Assembly (NCBI GenBank): GCA_037074705.1
Contig: CM073590.1
Span: 35,983,895-36,047,894 of the forward strand
Source of the DNA: Zhengitettix transpicula
Lineage: Eukaryota; Arthropoda; Insecta; Orthoptera; Tetrigidae
Direction of reading: 5' to 3'
Length of the DNA stretch: 64,000 nucleotides
Of the stretch, positions 33,906 to 46,129 are shown one piece after another. The notes below the pieces were generated by a model. It had not been told where the DNA came from, made no database searches, and worked only from the letters and a program-made list of their open reading frames with translations. Both the position numbers and the translations under genes were made by a program. Position 1 is the first letter of the stretch. Each line of letters starts with the position of its first letter.

Positions 33906-34399
33906 CTAAAAACTACTACAAACATGCTTCTACTATACTTTTCTGCAAGCGGAACACTGTTAATTGCTATTTAGTTGTTGCTATTTAGTTCCAGCTATTG
34001 ACTACAATCTGCTTACTAACTCTAATTTACTCAAAATCCACACCTTATCGCGAGCAATTATGGAGTACCTAAAAGGCAGAATTGACAGTTTGACTGTAAA
34101 ATGACATGACACTTTCTGTAGTTTTCGGGCATATATGGTTTATGTACTGATTCGTTTATGCATGCATGTAGTTACTGTTTTATAACAATCATTCGCTGTA
34201 TTACCATTGTGCATCTACATAAAAAATTTGTACGTCCACTTTTTGGATCAAGGAGATCGAGGAGTTATTCTGATGGCGCAAACAGTTCCTCTTTCAGTTG
34301 GTGCACATTTTATAGACGGTGTTTGCGTGGTGGTGTGTGTTATACGTTCGTTGTTTGGAATTTATATCTGGGAAACTGGCATCCTCGTCCATCAACCAC

Positions 34400-35553
34400 A
34401 AATTAAGATTAAAAGGAGCCTGCCTGGCCGATACTTCAGCTTCTTAAAGTCATACCTTAACCAAATGGAATTTGCACTTGGGAGTGCCACAGGGTTGCAC
34501 CAGTGGTCCTCTATTATATGTCGTATACACATATGACCTCTATAGAAATTAACACAAGAACCTTTGCTGATGATACAGCAATACTGTCGACACACACAGA
34601 CCATGAAACCGCTTCTCAAAACCATCAAAAGCATCTAAGACCCGTAGAAAAGATGGAAAATAAAAATAAATGGATCTAAATAATACTATATAGCATTTGC
34701 CTTTAAAAAATGGAATTGTCCTACAGTCAAGTTCAATAGAGGAATTTCGAATATAAGCAGTCAAAAGCATTGTCTCGATTTAGACACCATGATCAAATGA
34801 AGGGAACGTATGAATGAAGGAATGTATTGACTGCAATTGGTAGCGGCTATAATTAAATATTCAATTTTAAATCTATATTTAAAATTAAAAAGGAAACAAT
34901 AAAAAAAGAAAATTATTCAACTCAACTCAATATATTAACGCCATATAATCCATTATATTAGATTTGCTTTATAACGAATGGGAAAAAGTTCAACCCATTT
35001 AAACTCAAACCATTTTACTATTACATTTATAAAATCAATACGAAATAAATAAGATAACAAATAGGTTATAAACTAATGGGATAAATTGGTTGATTGGACG
35101 CAAATCAAAATAAACGAAAGTTCATAAAAAATATATGGATCTACGGAGTAGATCTCTGGGGATGTGCATCCAAGTTTCACAATGCTATTATGCAACGAGT
35201 ACAATGGAAGATTCTTCGTACCATAACAAATGAGCCCTGGGAAGCGGCCAACTTTACCTTATATACTGACCTGTATATTTAATAAGTAGCACACGTCATT
35301 ATGGATAAATTTTGTAGACATCACACAAAGCTTGAAACCCATCCCAATACACTACTATATATAACCGTTCCTACAGCACATTCACAATCGAAAACTGAAG
35401 AAACGATTGCCGATAAACTGAAATACAAACTCAGGTGTTGTTGGACCTTCTCGACATCAGTGCAAGCAACATTTAAAACTTGATAAGCTAACAAGTTAGC
35501 TTAAAGATTGTAATTTGAGTGCTAATGGAAAATAAAATTTTAAAAAAGTGATC
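34400..35553 (+). mobile_element. Jockey-clade LINE relic, 5' truncated
   Basis: RT pieces in order: HLGVPQGCTSGPLLYVVYTY in one frame, then TFADDTAILSTHTDHETA (motif C) near 34555-34615, and RPVEKMENK. Later come IYGVDLWGCASKFHNAIMQR, WKILRTITNEPWEAANFTL and HHTKLETHPNTLL (35130-35350), ending in a stop at 35481. The 3' UTR has an AATAAA signal near 35531 and an A-tract near 35543-35548. Stops and frameshifts are numerous. Compared with the relic at 2.1-2.7 kb it retains the catalytic FADD block. Confidence 0.8.
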
Positions 35554-35559
35554 GTTCCC

Positions 35560-36030
35560 GGTAATTCATTAAAAGCTGAAGTACGAATTGCTGAATATCG
35601 TGCATCAGAATCCACGAAACCTTAGTCGAAAATAATTACGTCGTACCGTTTAAGAGTTGCAGCATCACCCATTATCGGCATCAGCACGGTTTTTGTTGGT
35701 TTTTATCCATGAAAATAACCTTCCCAGAACTACTGGGGACCGTAATGATCGCCCGATTCCTTCCCAACCAGATTATGGTCAAATTGAAGTGGAATGTATG
35801 TTATTCGTGAGTTTAAGCCATGCACTTTAATGAAATTTATATTTCCAATTGAACACAAATATCTGAAAAATCTGGTACAGTAAGAACTCAATAAGGTATA
35901 CTTCCATTTACAATTTACTTCCATTTACCACGTGTCCCGTTGTAAATATTGTTCAATTATTTTATGTTTCCCCCTTATCATTAAAAAACTATAATTAGTT
36001 CATAACATCGTAATATTTTACTGAGATACA
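35560..36030. other. Unassigned stretch, possible transposase relic
   Basis: One frame gives ELLNIVHQNPRNLSRK near 35590-35635, which recalls the N-terminal helix-turn-helix of some Tc1/mariner-type proteins. Nothing downstream supports it, so no call is made. Confidence 0.25.
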
Positions 36031-36053
36031 ATCTATATAATAAAAAAGGATGT

Positions 36054-36095
36054 ATATTTGTATGTATGTATGTATGTATGTATGTATGTATGTAT
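36054..36095 (+). repeat. (TATG)n tract in the Helitron 5' end
   Basis: Nine or so TATG units just inside the 5' terminus. Short TATG/GTCT-type repeats are common at this position in insect Helitrons. Confidence 0.85.
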
Positions 36096-37480
36096 TTACG
36101 TTGTTCTTTATACAAATTTTATTGCGTGGACAGAATTCAACAAAAATTGGTATATATATTCTGCCAAAATCGAGAACCGGTACTGTGGGGGTGACAAACC
36201 CATAGCATCAAGGTGGAAAGAATTGTAGTTGAATTATTTTTGCGAATTTTCCCATAAGAGTTAATGTAATTATTTAGTGTTAAAATTACTGCGCGCCAAG
36301 AGACCGTGACGTCACGTACGTTGGCGAGACATAAAATATAGTTCCCTTTTTCGTAATGAAATAAAGCTGAAATATATCGATTGAATAAAAAGTATAATTT
36401 TATTCAGTAATACTGCATCAAATACTGCATCAAACTGTAATAATACTACTTTGTTCTCCTTGCGGAAAATGTAAGTTAATTTTCGTGCGCATATTAAGTG
36501 AGACCACCAGCTGATTACATTGTGGATGTAGTTATCAATTTCATCAGCATAATCTTTCGTAATGTCTGAATACAGATGGACAGTTATATCTTGCTATACA
36601 CAAGTATACACAAGAGTATACTTAAGTATTCTATTCGTAAAGTGATTCAAGGTATGGTAATGATACTATAAAATTCAATGAATTTCTTAACCTTTAAATT
36701 AACATCGGTCGAAAGTATGTACGGGACTAGGAACATTTACATTGAATTATAAGTGTAATTACTGTACTTTATGCAACGTATTTCTCAAAATAATAAGTTT
36801 AATTATAACCAGCAACAATATGAAAAGTTATACAATCCGTCCAACTAATGTTGTTAAAAAAACTTGACTTTTAACGGGGCATATTTAACGGGATCACGGA
36901 CCAATTATATCTTGTGCCCAATTATATCTTTCTACATTCACAGGAGGAGACTAAGAATGATGGAAAACACAATCCCTAATACTTCTTAATCATTATAATT
37001 TGATAGATTTTAAATCTGCATAAACTGACGTATTCTTGAAGTGAAATTCATGAAAAAAATGTGGTTATGTATGTATCATTATAATTTCACATATTTCATT
37101 CTAAATGTTTAAAGTCTAAGGGAGTAATTCCAAGTGAGAACTGTTAAATATAAATTTTGTGCAATATCGTTAATATTTTCTATTTGAGAGTTGACGCATA
37201 TCGTAATGTATTGCATTCCTTATACAATGCTACCAACGTCAGAGAGTAGAATCCACCAAAGGATACTTTGACTCCTTTCAGTTATCTGTAAATATGGTTA
37301 TATTCATAACGGTTTTGGTTGTATACCACAAATGTAGCGGTGTATGTTTTACACAAAAGAAGTCATGATATACATTACTCTATTTTCTTATTATTAATTT
37401 ATAAAACAGATGTAAAAATTTTCATTTTAGAAATATGATTTTTTTAAATAGCAGACAGTGATATTCAATATTTAATATTT

Positions 37481-37509
37481 ATACACACACACACACACAC
37501 ACACACATA

Positions 37510-37545
<36 letters not shown>
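37481..37545. repeat. (CA)n-(TA)n compound microsatellite
   Basis: ACAC run followed by a long TATA run, inside the Helitron. Confidence 0.9.
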
Positions 37546-37546
<1 letters not shown>

Positions 37547-38288
37547 CAATAAATAAATAAATATATATATATATATTAGATATAGGCTCATATCCTCATT
37601 TTTATGAAGTAGGTTTTGTAGCCAAATACTGACAAAAAGAATTGATGATATACATTTGTCTGGAATTGGATAATACTTTTATTATTAATAATTTTAAAAC
37701 AGATGTAAATTTATCATTTTAGAAATTTTTGAAATTAAGTTGTTTCAAATGTGACATAGTCAAAATTATTAACTCATTTGGTTACAAATGATCAGCTGAC
37801 TAACATTCAGGCAACAGAATTTGTGACTGGTTTGTAATAATTCAGGATTATTTAATCACTTATGGCTATTTACAAATTCATATATATACACTAACTTATT
37901 TGGATTGATAATCAGCCAGAGAGTAGATGACATATCATAAATCTGTATAAGGTATATGTAAATACATTACTTAAAAGACTTCCCAAATTTGTATATATAT
38001 AATTTTTCCAGCTGAAAGTTATGTTAATAATATTTTTCAATAAATATATATATTAGGTATAGGCACATATCCTCATTTTTATGAAGTAGGTTGTTTTATT
38101 ATTCATATAGCTCTATTTTGAATTTTTATATTTTAACTATAAGAAACATACAAAATAAGTGATGAGATACATTTGTCTGTATTAGGATATTTTTCTTATT
38201 ATTAATTTACAAACAGATGTAACAGATGTGAAATTTTCATTTTAGAAATAAATATTTTTTAAATATTAGACAGTTAATAATAATGTTC

Positions 38289-38289
<1 letters not shown>

Positions 38290-38331
<42 letters not shown>
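38290..38331. repeat. (TA)n microsatellite
   Basis: About 20 TA units inside the Helitron, bordering the second tandem module. Confidence 0.9.
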
Positions 38332-38789
38332 TAACTTATTTGGATAGGTAATGAGCCAGGGTGTAGATGGCCTACCATAAATCTGTATACGGTATATATA
38401 ATTTATTAATGTATTTTACTTAAAAGACTTCCAAAACTTATATATAAATAATTTTTCCAGCTCAAAGTTATGCTTTCAATTGTTTACTTTGCATTGTTGC
38501 TTAGAATTGTAAAAAATTACATATGTGAATTTAAAAGGCTCTTCCCAAATTTGGAATCTAAATTAATGTTTACTATGCCCAAAAATCATCTGATTTAGAT
38601 AAAATTTATGAAATTCTATATACTATCCCATTTGGAAAGTAAAAAAGTACAGAGATCAGATTACATGATGAATGTTGATGTGATTCAGTTACATAAAAAT
38701 ATCCGAAAAATACATGTTTACCGGCAGTTTAAATATATTTCTGGAACAATGAAATTAATAAAATTTCTCTACATGTTCTCCGTGTTTAA

Positions 38790-39500
38790 TTTCAACCCCT
38801 TTTGGGATTGGGAGTGGAGCTCCCCTTACGGGTTTATGGTGGAGTGGCATTACATAAAAATAATGCAAAAGCAATCAAGATTGGAGTCGAATTCAGGGTT
38901 ATGTATGTCACTGAATTTGATTATGACATTCTCTTTAATCCCCAGGCACGGGCACGGACGGGGTGGAATTTTTAAAAAGTATTAAATCGTCGATATTAAC
39001 GTGGAATAAATAAATGTCAGGGCCATTAGCGTTGATAGTATTTCTACCGATGTTGTTTGTAAAATTTCAACCCCTTTCAGCGTGAGAGGGGAGAACGCTT
39101 AAGGGTGGGGGATGAAATATTCTAACATCCTACGACAACCGATATTTGATTCGGATAAATATTTTTGGGGGTCAAAGAGTTGATAATGTTTCTAGCAATT
39201 TATATTTTTTCAACCCCTTAGATCATGGTAAAGGAGCACCCTTAGGGTGGGTATGGAAGGGCGTTACAAGGAAATAACGGGAAGACAACCGAGATTGGAG
39301 TCAAAACCAAGGTTATGGATGTCGCCGAGTTAAATTATGACAACCAATTTGCTCATTTAACCCCCAGGATTTGGGTGGTTAGGGGTGGATATTTTGAAAC
39401 ATGCAATCACGGCGGTTATTAGCGTAGAATAAATATTCTCAAGGGTTAATTAGATTGATTGTATTTCTACTGATGTTGTGTGTGTAAAATTTCAACCTTT
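38790..39500 (+). repeat. Helitron 3'-half modules
   Basis: AATTTCAACCCCTTT-type starts recur near 38806, 39067, 39209 and 39492, each followed by a purine-rich GGG segment. AACCGAGATTGGAGTC near 39286 matches CAATCAAGATTGGAGTC near 38874. A related segment lies at 56.8-57.1 kb. Confidence 0.65.
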
Positions 39501-39779
39501 ATCTTGCAGAACTCAAGGAGTATATTTAAGAAGAAATTAGGAGGTATGTTTGTTGCGACTGATGCAATAAAATTCAATGTATTTTATAGCTTTTCAATTA
39601 ATGCACTATCGGTCTAAACAATGTACGGAACAGTTAGATTTACTTTTTCGGTTTTATATAAATAAGTACACGGGCAACGCCGGGCACCCAGCTAGTAATA
39701 CAATAATTATAACTATAATTCAAGAATACTGTAGTCACTAATGCGGAGTGCATTAACTGTTAGAATTCTGTTTGGAGAT

Positions 39780-40123
39780 TTTTTTCTAGGGTAACAGGCT
39801 ACATGAGGGTAATCCACATGGTGGCAACTCCCATTTAATAGCATAGGAAGTGATTTGAAGGGTAGGGGAAGGTAGCCAGGGGTTAACTAGGGCCCGGGCC
39901 ATGTTTTAAGGATCCTACCCGGCAATTCGCCTAAAAGTGATGCAGGGAAAACCCTGCATCAGGTAGGTCGGGCATTTGGTACTTGTCCCACGCTCTTCCG
40001 ATGGCGGGAGAGGGGTTTCCTCTGGGGTCGCAGCTTTCCCCTCGCTGTCCCTTGACCATAGGAGGCAGCTGGCCGACTATTCCAATAGGAATAGCGGACA
40101 GCTCTTACCGTATGCCCAAGGTT
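39780..40123 (-). mobile_element. GC-rich structured retroposon, copy 7 (5' truncated)
   Basis: Minus-strand copy with its T-run at 39780-39787, extending inward to TATGCCCAAGGTTAATC. It lacks the 5' third. The inner ATGCAGG/CCTGCAT stem is preserved but its loop has shortened. Confidence 0.85.
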
Positions 40124-40124
40124 A

Positions 40125-41010
40125 ATCTTTGTTTCCAAAAATAAATGCGGTCTTTTATATTTGACTGCAGAAATGTGTTGTTTATATATGAAATTATTAT
40201 TCTATTATGATATTAATATAATTTTGTATGTATATATTGACGTATTCTCTTCTGACGCCTAACGGAAAAAAACATATATCAGATCTCCTACTCAACCATT
40301 TCTCTATAAATATAGAATTCAAAATTAAGTGAAAAGTGTTAATGAATAATTGATTTATTAAATTATGTAAATATTCTCCAAGAAAGATTTTTATTAGTTA
40401 AATTTTAGGTTTCAAATTTTCTTTTTGACCTTAATGCTGAAACAGTACCTAAAGTCGTCCGTAAATAACTTTGATATTAACGTGAAATACGGTAACGAGC
40501 CCTGAGCGGCTTAGTATTCCCCCTGTCCATAAATTGGCTGAAGATAAACAAGTAATCATTATCGACTTTGGAAATACTTGGTGAGATACGGCTTAATCCC
40601 TCTTATCATTTCAAGTGCTCTGCATCTCAATGCTCCATACTTTAAATCGTAATTGCTAGGGTGGTACATAAGCTCAATCAAAAATAAAATAAAGCCCAGA
40701 ACAAATGACTTGGGGAAAATCGGCGTCCTCCCAAATGGAAATATGGTTGCATTTTGGAAGACCTCACGGAAAACTGATTCTTTCTCATTGATTCATCATT
40801 TCATGTTTCACGGTTCCATAAGAACCAGAGCTGACAGTGAGGACATCTACGTAGATATTCAATTGGAATTGGGAGTTACAATACGATATACGGAGAACAT
40901 AACATGTATTATTGGATTTTCAGGTCAACCAAAACCTATTCCAATTTGAATAATTCAGATACCAGCAAGAATATAGCTAAAGACTTCCAAGTGGCAAGTG
41001 ACGTTGTGGC
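40125..41010. other. Unassigned stretch
   Basis: A 98-codon ORF (40653-40946, plus) has no recognised motif. Otherwise AT-rich and featureless to me. Confidence 0.4.
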
Positions 41011-41014
41011 AAAT

Positions 41015-41115
41015 TCTCTTTAATATCATATGAAGGGACTTGAAAGGGAGGGGGGGGGGGGGTCTGGAAGGGTGGAGGAAGGTAGCCAAGGGTTCACTAG
41101 GGCGCCGGGCGAATT
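41015..41115 (-). mobile_element. GC-rich structured retroposon, copy 8 (fragment)
   Basis: Only the 3' ~100 bp is recognisable: CTTTAATATCATATGAAGGG, a G-run, then GGAGGAAGGTAGCCAAGGGT. Diverged, with no tail. Confidence 0.75.
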
Positions 41116-41649
41116 TGTATAGTATTTACGAATTACGACCAACGAAACGAAACACCTGGGCGTTTAAACGGCATTTTAAGGACTTTTACAATATAAATAT
41201 ATTTACGGGGAAAGATTATAGGTAACTACACCTACCATGCAGAATACGAAGTATAAAAAATGAATTTGCAATCTATTTTAGAAAACATGTTTATGAATTG
41301 AGAAGATAATAAAAATACGCGATTACACATATAACCCATAAATCATACGTAATTGAATCAACTAAAGTGCTGACGGAAATTAGTAGTACATATATAATAT
41401 TCTCAGGAACAAATTACTTTGATACAGTTTTCCGTGCTTTGTTACGCGGTTACTGTGATCAACATTGAACTGTAACAGTATGCAGTAACAAATTCCTACT
41501 GGATTTATCTACTGATGTGCCGTGGGTGAGCAATTGAATATACTTGTGTTTCTTTTACGCCTTTAACGCCAGCTACAAAAACTGATCATCCAAATAATAT
41601 CAGGTCTCTTGTTAACAGCAAAACGTCGGATTGATCAAGGGTTCAGTTT

Positions 41650-42135
41650 GTAAAATCGGAAAAAACAATCCTCATGTTCAAAAAAATATTCGATATCGTT
41701 TTCTCCGATATCCAGGGTATTGTTGTGGTTGCATTGATACGCAGTGGTCAAAGAATTGACGAACAATATAAAAAACAAATTTGGAAGCTTGTATGTGAAG
41801 AAATAAGTGCTCCGAAATGTGAAAGAATACGTTGACTACTCGGAAGTACAATGTGCCTTCAAACAATGCGTTATCCATGAAGCAAATTTTGACTAGTAAA
41901 ATCACAACAATCCTCGAGCATCCTTCCTATTTTCTGATTTAGCACCATACCATTTCTGCCTACTCTCCAAAATAAAGTTGGGGGTCAACACCTGAAGAGC
42001 TGGATCGAGGACAGAGAGGCTCATGTGCAGCCTGTCGTAAAACGATATACGGAAAGGTGGGGACAGTGGAAGTAACGTATATAGAAGTGTGTTGAATCAA
42101 TGATACCCTAAATTGAAGTCGATCACCCCTCATTG
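41650..42135 (+). pseudogene. Mariner-family transposase relic
   Basis: One frame reads FDIVFSDIQGIVVVALIRSG then QRIDEQYKKQ, resembling the mariner stretch F.D..GIV..E....GQT.N...Y. Another frame gives TILEHPSYFLI followed by ISAYSPK, resembling the catalytic-core segment EHPPYSPDLAPCDFFLFPKLK. Between them the HHDNAPAH block is unreadable. Stops and frameshifts are frequent. Mariner transposases excise and insert elements at TA dinucleotides; this copy lacks readable termini and the catalytic aspartates. Identified by pattern only. Confidence 0.55.
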
Positions 42136-42477
42136 CACACATCGCGTGAATAAACAAACAGCATTAGCCTATTATTATTTCGTCAATATGTGTATGTATA
42201 TGCAAGGCGTTTCAATAATTAATTTGCAAAATTTTCGAGCCGCAACCTCACATCAAAACAAAAAGATGAGTTTTAACTTATTATGAAAGGAACTCTAACA
42301 GGCCTTGTCAAATTGGAATGTTCAGAACACTCTTCTACAAATGTTACAAGCAAATAATAATAATAATGACAAATATGATTGAAGACGCTTATGGATTATT
42401 TAGCTCTAACAGATTGTAGCCACATTGTTTTTAAATGCACTTGCTGATGTCTTCCGTAACAGATGGATAGATGGGGG

Positions 42478-42730
42478 AGACTCAAGTCGCGTTTACACCA
42501 AATTTTGTCAACAATTTTTGGCACCAATAATGTTGAGCAACAAAAATTGACTTGATGTTGGCAACATGACTCTTCAATATTGTTCCCAAGAAATGTTCAC
42601 ATGACTCACAGTCTGTGGAAAATATTGACAACACATAAAATTGTTGCCAAATGCTCTTGAATTCATTTAACAGTTGGCAACATTTGTTGGCTACATTGTT
42701 GCCAAGTTTGGTGTAAAAGTGGCTAAGACT
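42478..42730. mobile_element. Small MITE with TIRs and 5-bp duplication
   Basis: The element at 42483-42725 has inverted ends sharing TTTACACCAAA on each side, with further TTGGCAAC/GTTGCCAA elements inside. AGACT flanks both ends (42478-42482, 42726-42730). It is 243 bp with no coding. The interior is unusually rich in TTGTTGCCAA-type words on both strands. Confidence 0.7.
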
Positions 42731-43080
42731 GACAACATACAAGTTCAGTCACGTTGTGAACGTAGACAAAGAACTTCTTCATTTAGTAGCACCTAAATAT
42801 TTTAAGAAGTATTCAAAATTGCTTGCAGCCATCCCAGTCAGTAATATTGTCTACAGGTGATTCATATACGACTTTAATGTTCTTTTTAAAATATTGAAGC
42901 AAATATTTTCCGACATTATACCGCAAGTTTGCAAAGCCATCTTTAAATTTCTTCAACAGCATTGTGATGTAAGTACATTACAGAAACAAAATTAACATTT
43001 GTAAGACAATAACACAAGAATTAACGACCCGTATAACAGACAAAATATAGAAATTAAATTTGAACAATACATAGTAAATA

Positions 43081-43125
43081 GACGTTTCGATCAACTGTTG
43101 TGATATTTGTCAGTACTAGAGGTTG
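43081..43125 (-). mobile_element. Penelope-like 3' end, hammerhead-like core (another family)
   Basis: On the minus strand: CTGACAAATATCACAACAG then TTGATCGAAACGTC. ATCA pairs with TGAT just before GAAACGTC. Layout resembles the ends at 58.77 and 48.8 kb, but no coding region or wider alignment is visible, so the assignment is tentative. Confidence 0.4.
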
Positions 43126-43425
43126 AAATAATAGTAACTTGACGAATTTTCTTTTACATTAGTTCCCCAGAAAATACCTGTTAATACTAATATAAATCTC
43201 TATTAATAAGTATATAAATAACAAATTTTAATGTTTGTTGGAGAGAAATCTGTCAAAGCATCCTCATACGAGTCTGTCTCTAGTATTGACAAAGATCACA
43301 AAAGTTATTCGAAACATCTACTCACTTTTAAATTTCATTGTTCAAAATTAAGTTTCTGCTTTTTTCTCTTATACGAGTCGTTAATTACTTGTTTTAAGTA
43401 CATTATATGCAAAACTATCTATACA

Positions 43426-43898
43426 GTCGCTACCTTTGGGGATGCTCTCACATCTCTCTGGTTTTTTTGAACTAAGGTTCCCACATGCCGAGGCACCTCG
43501 GTCTGTTTTGAGAGGTGTATGTTCCGGGGTCGCAGACCTTGGGCATACGGCAAGAGTTGTCCGCTATTCCTATTGGAATAGTCGGCCAGCTGCCTCCTAA
43601 ACTGGCCAAGGCATGGCGAGGGGTAAGCTGCGTCCCCACAGCAAACCCCTCTCCCGTCATCGGAAGGGCGTGGGACAAGTACCAAATGCCCGACCTACCC
43701 GATGCAGGTTTTTCTAAGGTTTTCCCTGCATTTCTTTAGGCGAATGCCGGGTAGGATCCTTAAAATATAGCCCGGGGGCCATAGTTAACCCTTGGCTACC
43801 TTCCTCTACCCTTCCGCATCCCCCCTTTCAAATCCCTTCCTATGCTATTAAAGGGGAGTTGCCCTAAGTGGATTACCCTCATGTAGCCTGGTGCCCTA
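43426..43898 (+). mobile_element. GC-rich structured retroposon, copy 9
   Basis: Plus-strand copy, 5' truncated at GTCGCTACCTTTGGGG, flanked by 15-bp duplications AAAACTATCTATACA (43411-43425 and 43899-43913). It ends at TAGCCTGGTGCCCT before the short A-tail. The hairpin at 43564-43581 is CTATTCC-TATT-GGAATAG. The A-rich target and long duplication fit LINE-driven retrotransposition. Confidence 0.93.
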
Positions 43899-44044
43899 AA
43901 AACTATCTATACAAGTCCGGAATTAATTTTTTTATGTTGTGAATATAATATTTTAGAAAAATGGCTTTATTAAATATTGATTTTGGGGTCAAGGAATTAA
44001 ACACTTTAAGTACTACAATAAGCTGAAAATTAAAACTTCAATTG

Positions 44045-44210
44045 TTAATGCACAAATGTTGCCAACACGGAGCGATGGTTTTCGTCTGAAATGGAAAACA
44101 CAGATACAAGCAACAAATTGATGTTGACGAGTATTGTTGCTTGTTGGCGGAAAACAAAACAGAAACAATGATGCCAACAATTTTGTATACCAGTGCGGAC
44201 TAAGCTTTGA
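44045..44210. mobile_element. MITE fragment related to 42483-42725
   Basis: Contains ATGTTGCCAACA, GTATTGTTGCTTGTTGGC and GATGCCAACAATTTTGTATACC, echoing the TTGGCAACA words and inverted end of the MITE at 42.5 kb. Its left end is not identifiable. Confidence 0.45.
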
Positions 44211-44509
44211 GATATGAATGGTCGTAATTATTCGTCCCTAAAATACTTTCAACCAATGAAATATGTCACTCTGAGTGTCAAGATTTACAAGTTTACATAC
44301 ACAGAGGTGCTCAACAAAATCACCGAAATACAAAATTTTCGTTTTAATAATTTTTCTACTAATTTACATGAGGTATTAAATAATTTTTATGGGCCCTGAT
44401 TAACTTGAAAACATTTAAAAGTCTGATTAAAAATATGATTCGTAGTAATACTTGATGACTAATTTATTGACGGATATTTTGGTGCAGCCTTAATGTACAG
44501 ACCCTGTTA

Positions 44510-45135
44510 ATTCATGCATCGATTTTTGGATATATAATATACGAACGCTTTCGTAAATACTGCAAACGGGGAGCGGCCGTAAACCTCTCATTAATAATTC
44601 AGAACCATTTGTTGCATTATTTGCGTCCACAAATCGAGAGAAGTTCCATGGAGTCGCGGAAAGAATTTACATTGTAGCCCGCCGGGTCGCATGGCGGCGC
44701 GCTTCTTGCCCCCTTGCTTTTAATTAACGAGACTCCCAGTCGTATAGTTTATTACCGAGTTTACGACCCGACCGCAACTATTCGAATAAACAAAAAGGCT
44801 ACGTGCAGGTAGACAAAGCCGACGGAATTTACAACGCGTTAAGGGTCAGCAACAAAAGCCGCCTGGGCTATTAGCGCTGGATCGTCCGTGCCGGCTTATT
44901 TTCTGCTGTATCGACCGGCTCAATTAAGATGAGTACGCGGGACAATGCGTGGAGAGGTTCAAGACTCCGCTGAAATGCATTCCGGGAATTCTGGCAGAAT
45001 ATGTGGGCTTCCGGACGAATGAACTCGCTTTCATATTCCGTTCTGCCCAGGTAGCTGGAAACTCTTTATTAAAGAATCGTCCGCAGGTCCCGGCCAACAG
45101 CCGAGTTCAATACACCTCAATTTCACGATAGATCA
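44510..45135. promoter_or_regulatory. GC-balanced unique island, possible conserved non-coding element
   Basis: About 600 bp of balanced composition with no repeats in the window, no recognisable ORF product, and embedded TTAATTAA/TAATAATT-type homeodomain-like words (for example TTTTAATTAACGAG near 44719). GGCGGCGCGCTTCTTGCCCC near 44691 is one of the GC-richest unique runs here. A distal enhancer or other conserved non-coding element is plausible, not shown. Confidence 0.3.
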
Positions 45136-45139
45136 ACCC

Positions 45140-46125
45140 TACCAACGCAGATGACTGATATTTTAAGAGTATTCCAATAGTTCTTTTTATTCGCCAAATC
45201 AAAGGACTTTTTTATTTGATTGAGAAACATTTATTATACAATTATACTTCTGAGGAAATTAATCTGATTCAATTATAAATAATATGTTTTTTCTATTTAC
45301 TTATTATCACACAGATAACAGGAGTACAAAAATTATATACAATTTTTATACAAATTTCGTTACAAATATTAAGCTCTCCTTCTATAATGCAACACGCAAA
45401 ACATCTTTGGCTGTAAATGTTTATTCACGACTACGTATGAATGAAAATTTTTCGAAATCTGTTCAACATATGATGAAGGTGAGATTCCTTGCCGAAATAT
45501 GTTAAATTATTTGTGAATGAAAGGTTAGACACAAGTAATGGGAAAAAGTAATTTCAAAAACACGTAAGCTGTGAATAGTTTTTGACCAAGTCGACATGTT
45601 GCAGCACTTGAGGCTTTGGCCTGGCTCCGTGGAGGAACCCGTAAACGCATTTGCTCCTGTCAGAGCGAGAAATCTCGCCACAGATGTAATTGCGTTCGGC
45701 AAGTTGTCAAGGATGTCGGTGTGCTCCAGTCCCCAGACGCATCGGCATTCGTGAACGGGAGACGTGTGAGCCGGAAAGGGCCCATGCAGTCTACAAATTC
45801 TACACATTGCGAATTTTCAATCTGATTTCTTAACATGGCATTATGTTTGGAATTACATTACCCTTGCAGTGGAACACAAACCAGTACTTCATACTCACCA
45901 GAAGGTTAAGGTATGAAGTACAAATATCTGTACCATCCTTCTTTACAGCATCTAAAGTCTCCTTCAAGTCTCGGAAAAAACGATTTCCAGAAAACTATTG
46001 TCTAAGATAGACATAGTAATAAAATTATATTGTTTTATAATACCAATTCTAATTGATTTTAATTATTTTAGGAAAATATTTCTTTTACGTATAAAAATAC
46101 AAAACCCAGCATGAGACTCAAAATT
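45140..46125. other. Unassigned stretch
   Basis: About 45590-45800 is GC-balanced with short overlapping ORFs on both strands and no recognised domain. The rest is AT-rich. Confidence 0.4.
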
Positions 46126-46129
46126 AATT

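Larger units (their letters stand above)
37380..38510 (+). repeat. Diverged tandem modules inside the Helitron
   Basis: Blocks repeat in the same order about 440-480 bp apart: CATATCCTCATTTTTATGAA (37579 and 38059), CTAACTTATTTGGAT (37891 and 38332), ATAATTTTTCCAGCT (37999 and 38448). A third block, ACAGATGTAAA, occurs at about 37407, 37694 and 38216. CA and TA microsatellites (37481-37545, 38294-38331) separate them. Confidence 0.8.
36032..39695 (+). mobile_element. Non-autonomous Helitron with both termini
   Basis: The 5' end is TCTATATAATAAAAAAGGAT followed by a TATG-rich tract. The 3' end is CACGGGCAACGCCGGGCACC followed by CAGCTAG, i.e. a GC-rich hairpin-capable segment about 10 bp before a CTAG terminus. 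It sits exactly between a host A (36031) and T (39696), the Helitron AT target rule, with no target-site duplication. There is no Rep or helicase coding, so it would need an autonomous helper. The interior has tandem modules (37380-38510) and modules of the FTTCAACCCC/AACCGAGATTGGAG type (38790-39500). About 3.66 kb. Confidence 0.88.

Noticed and set aside
35590..35640. Possible helix-turn-helix transposase start (VHQNPRNLSRK)
   Set aside because: Only about 15 residues match and nothing downstream supports it.
37380..38510. Regularly spaced repeats that might suggest a CRISPR-like array
   Set aside because: The repeats are long, diverged and inside a Helitron in eukaryotic DNA. No short identical direct repeats with unique spacers occur.
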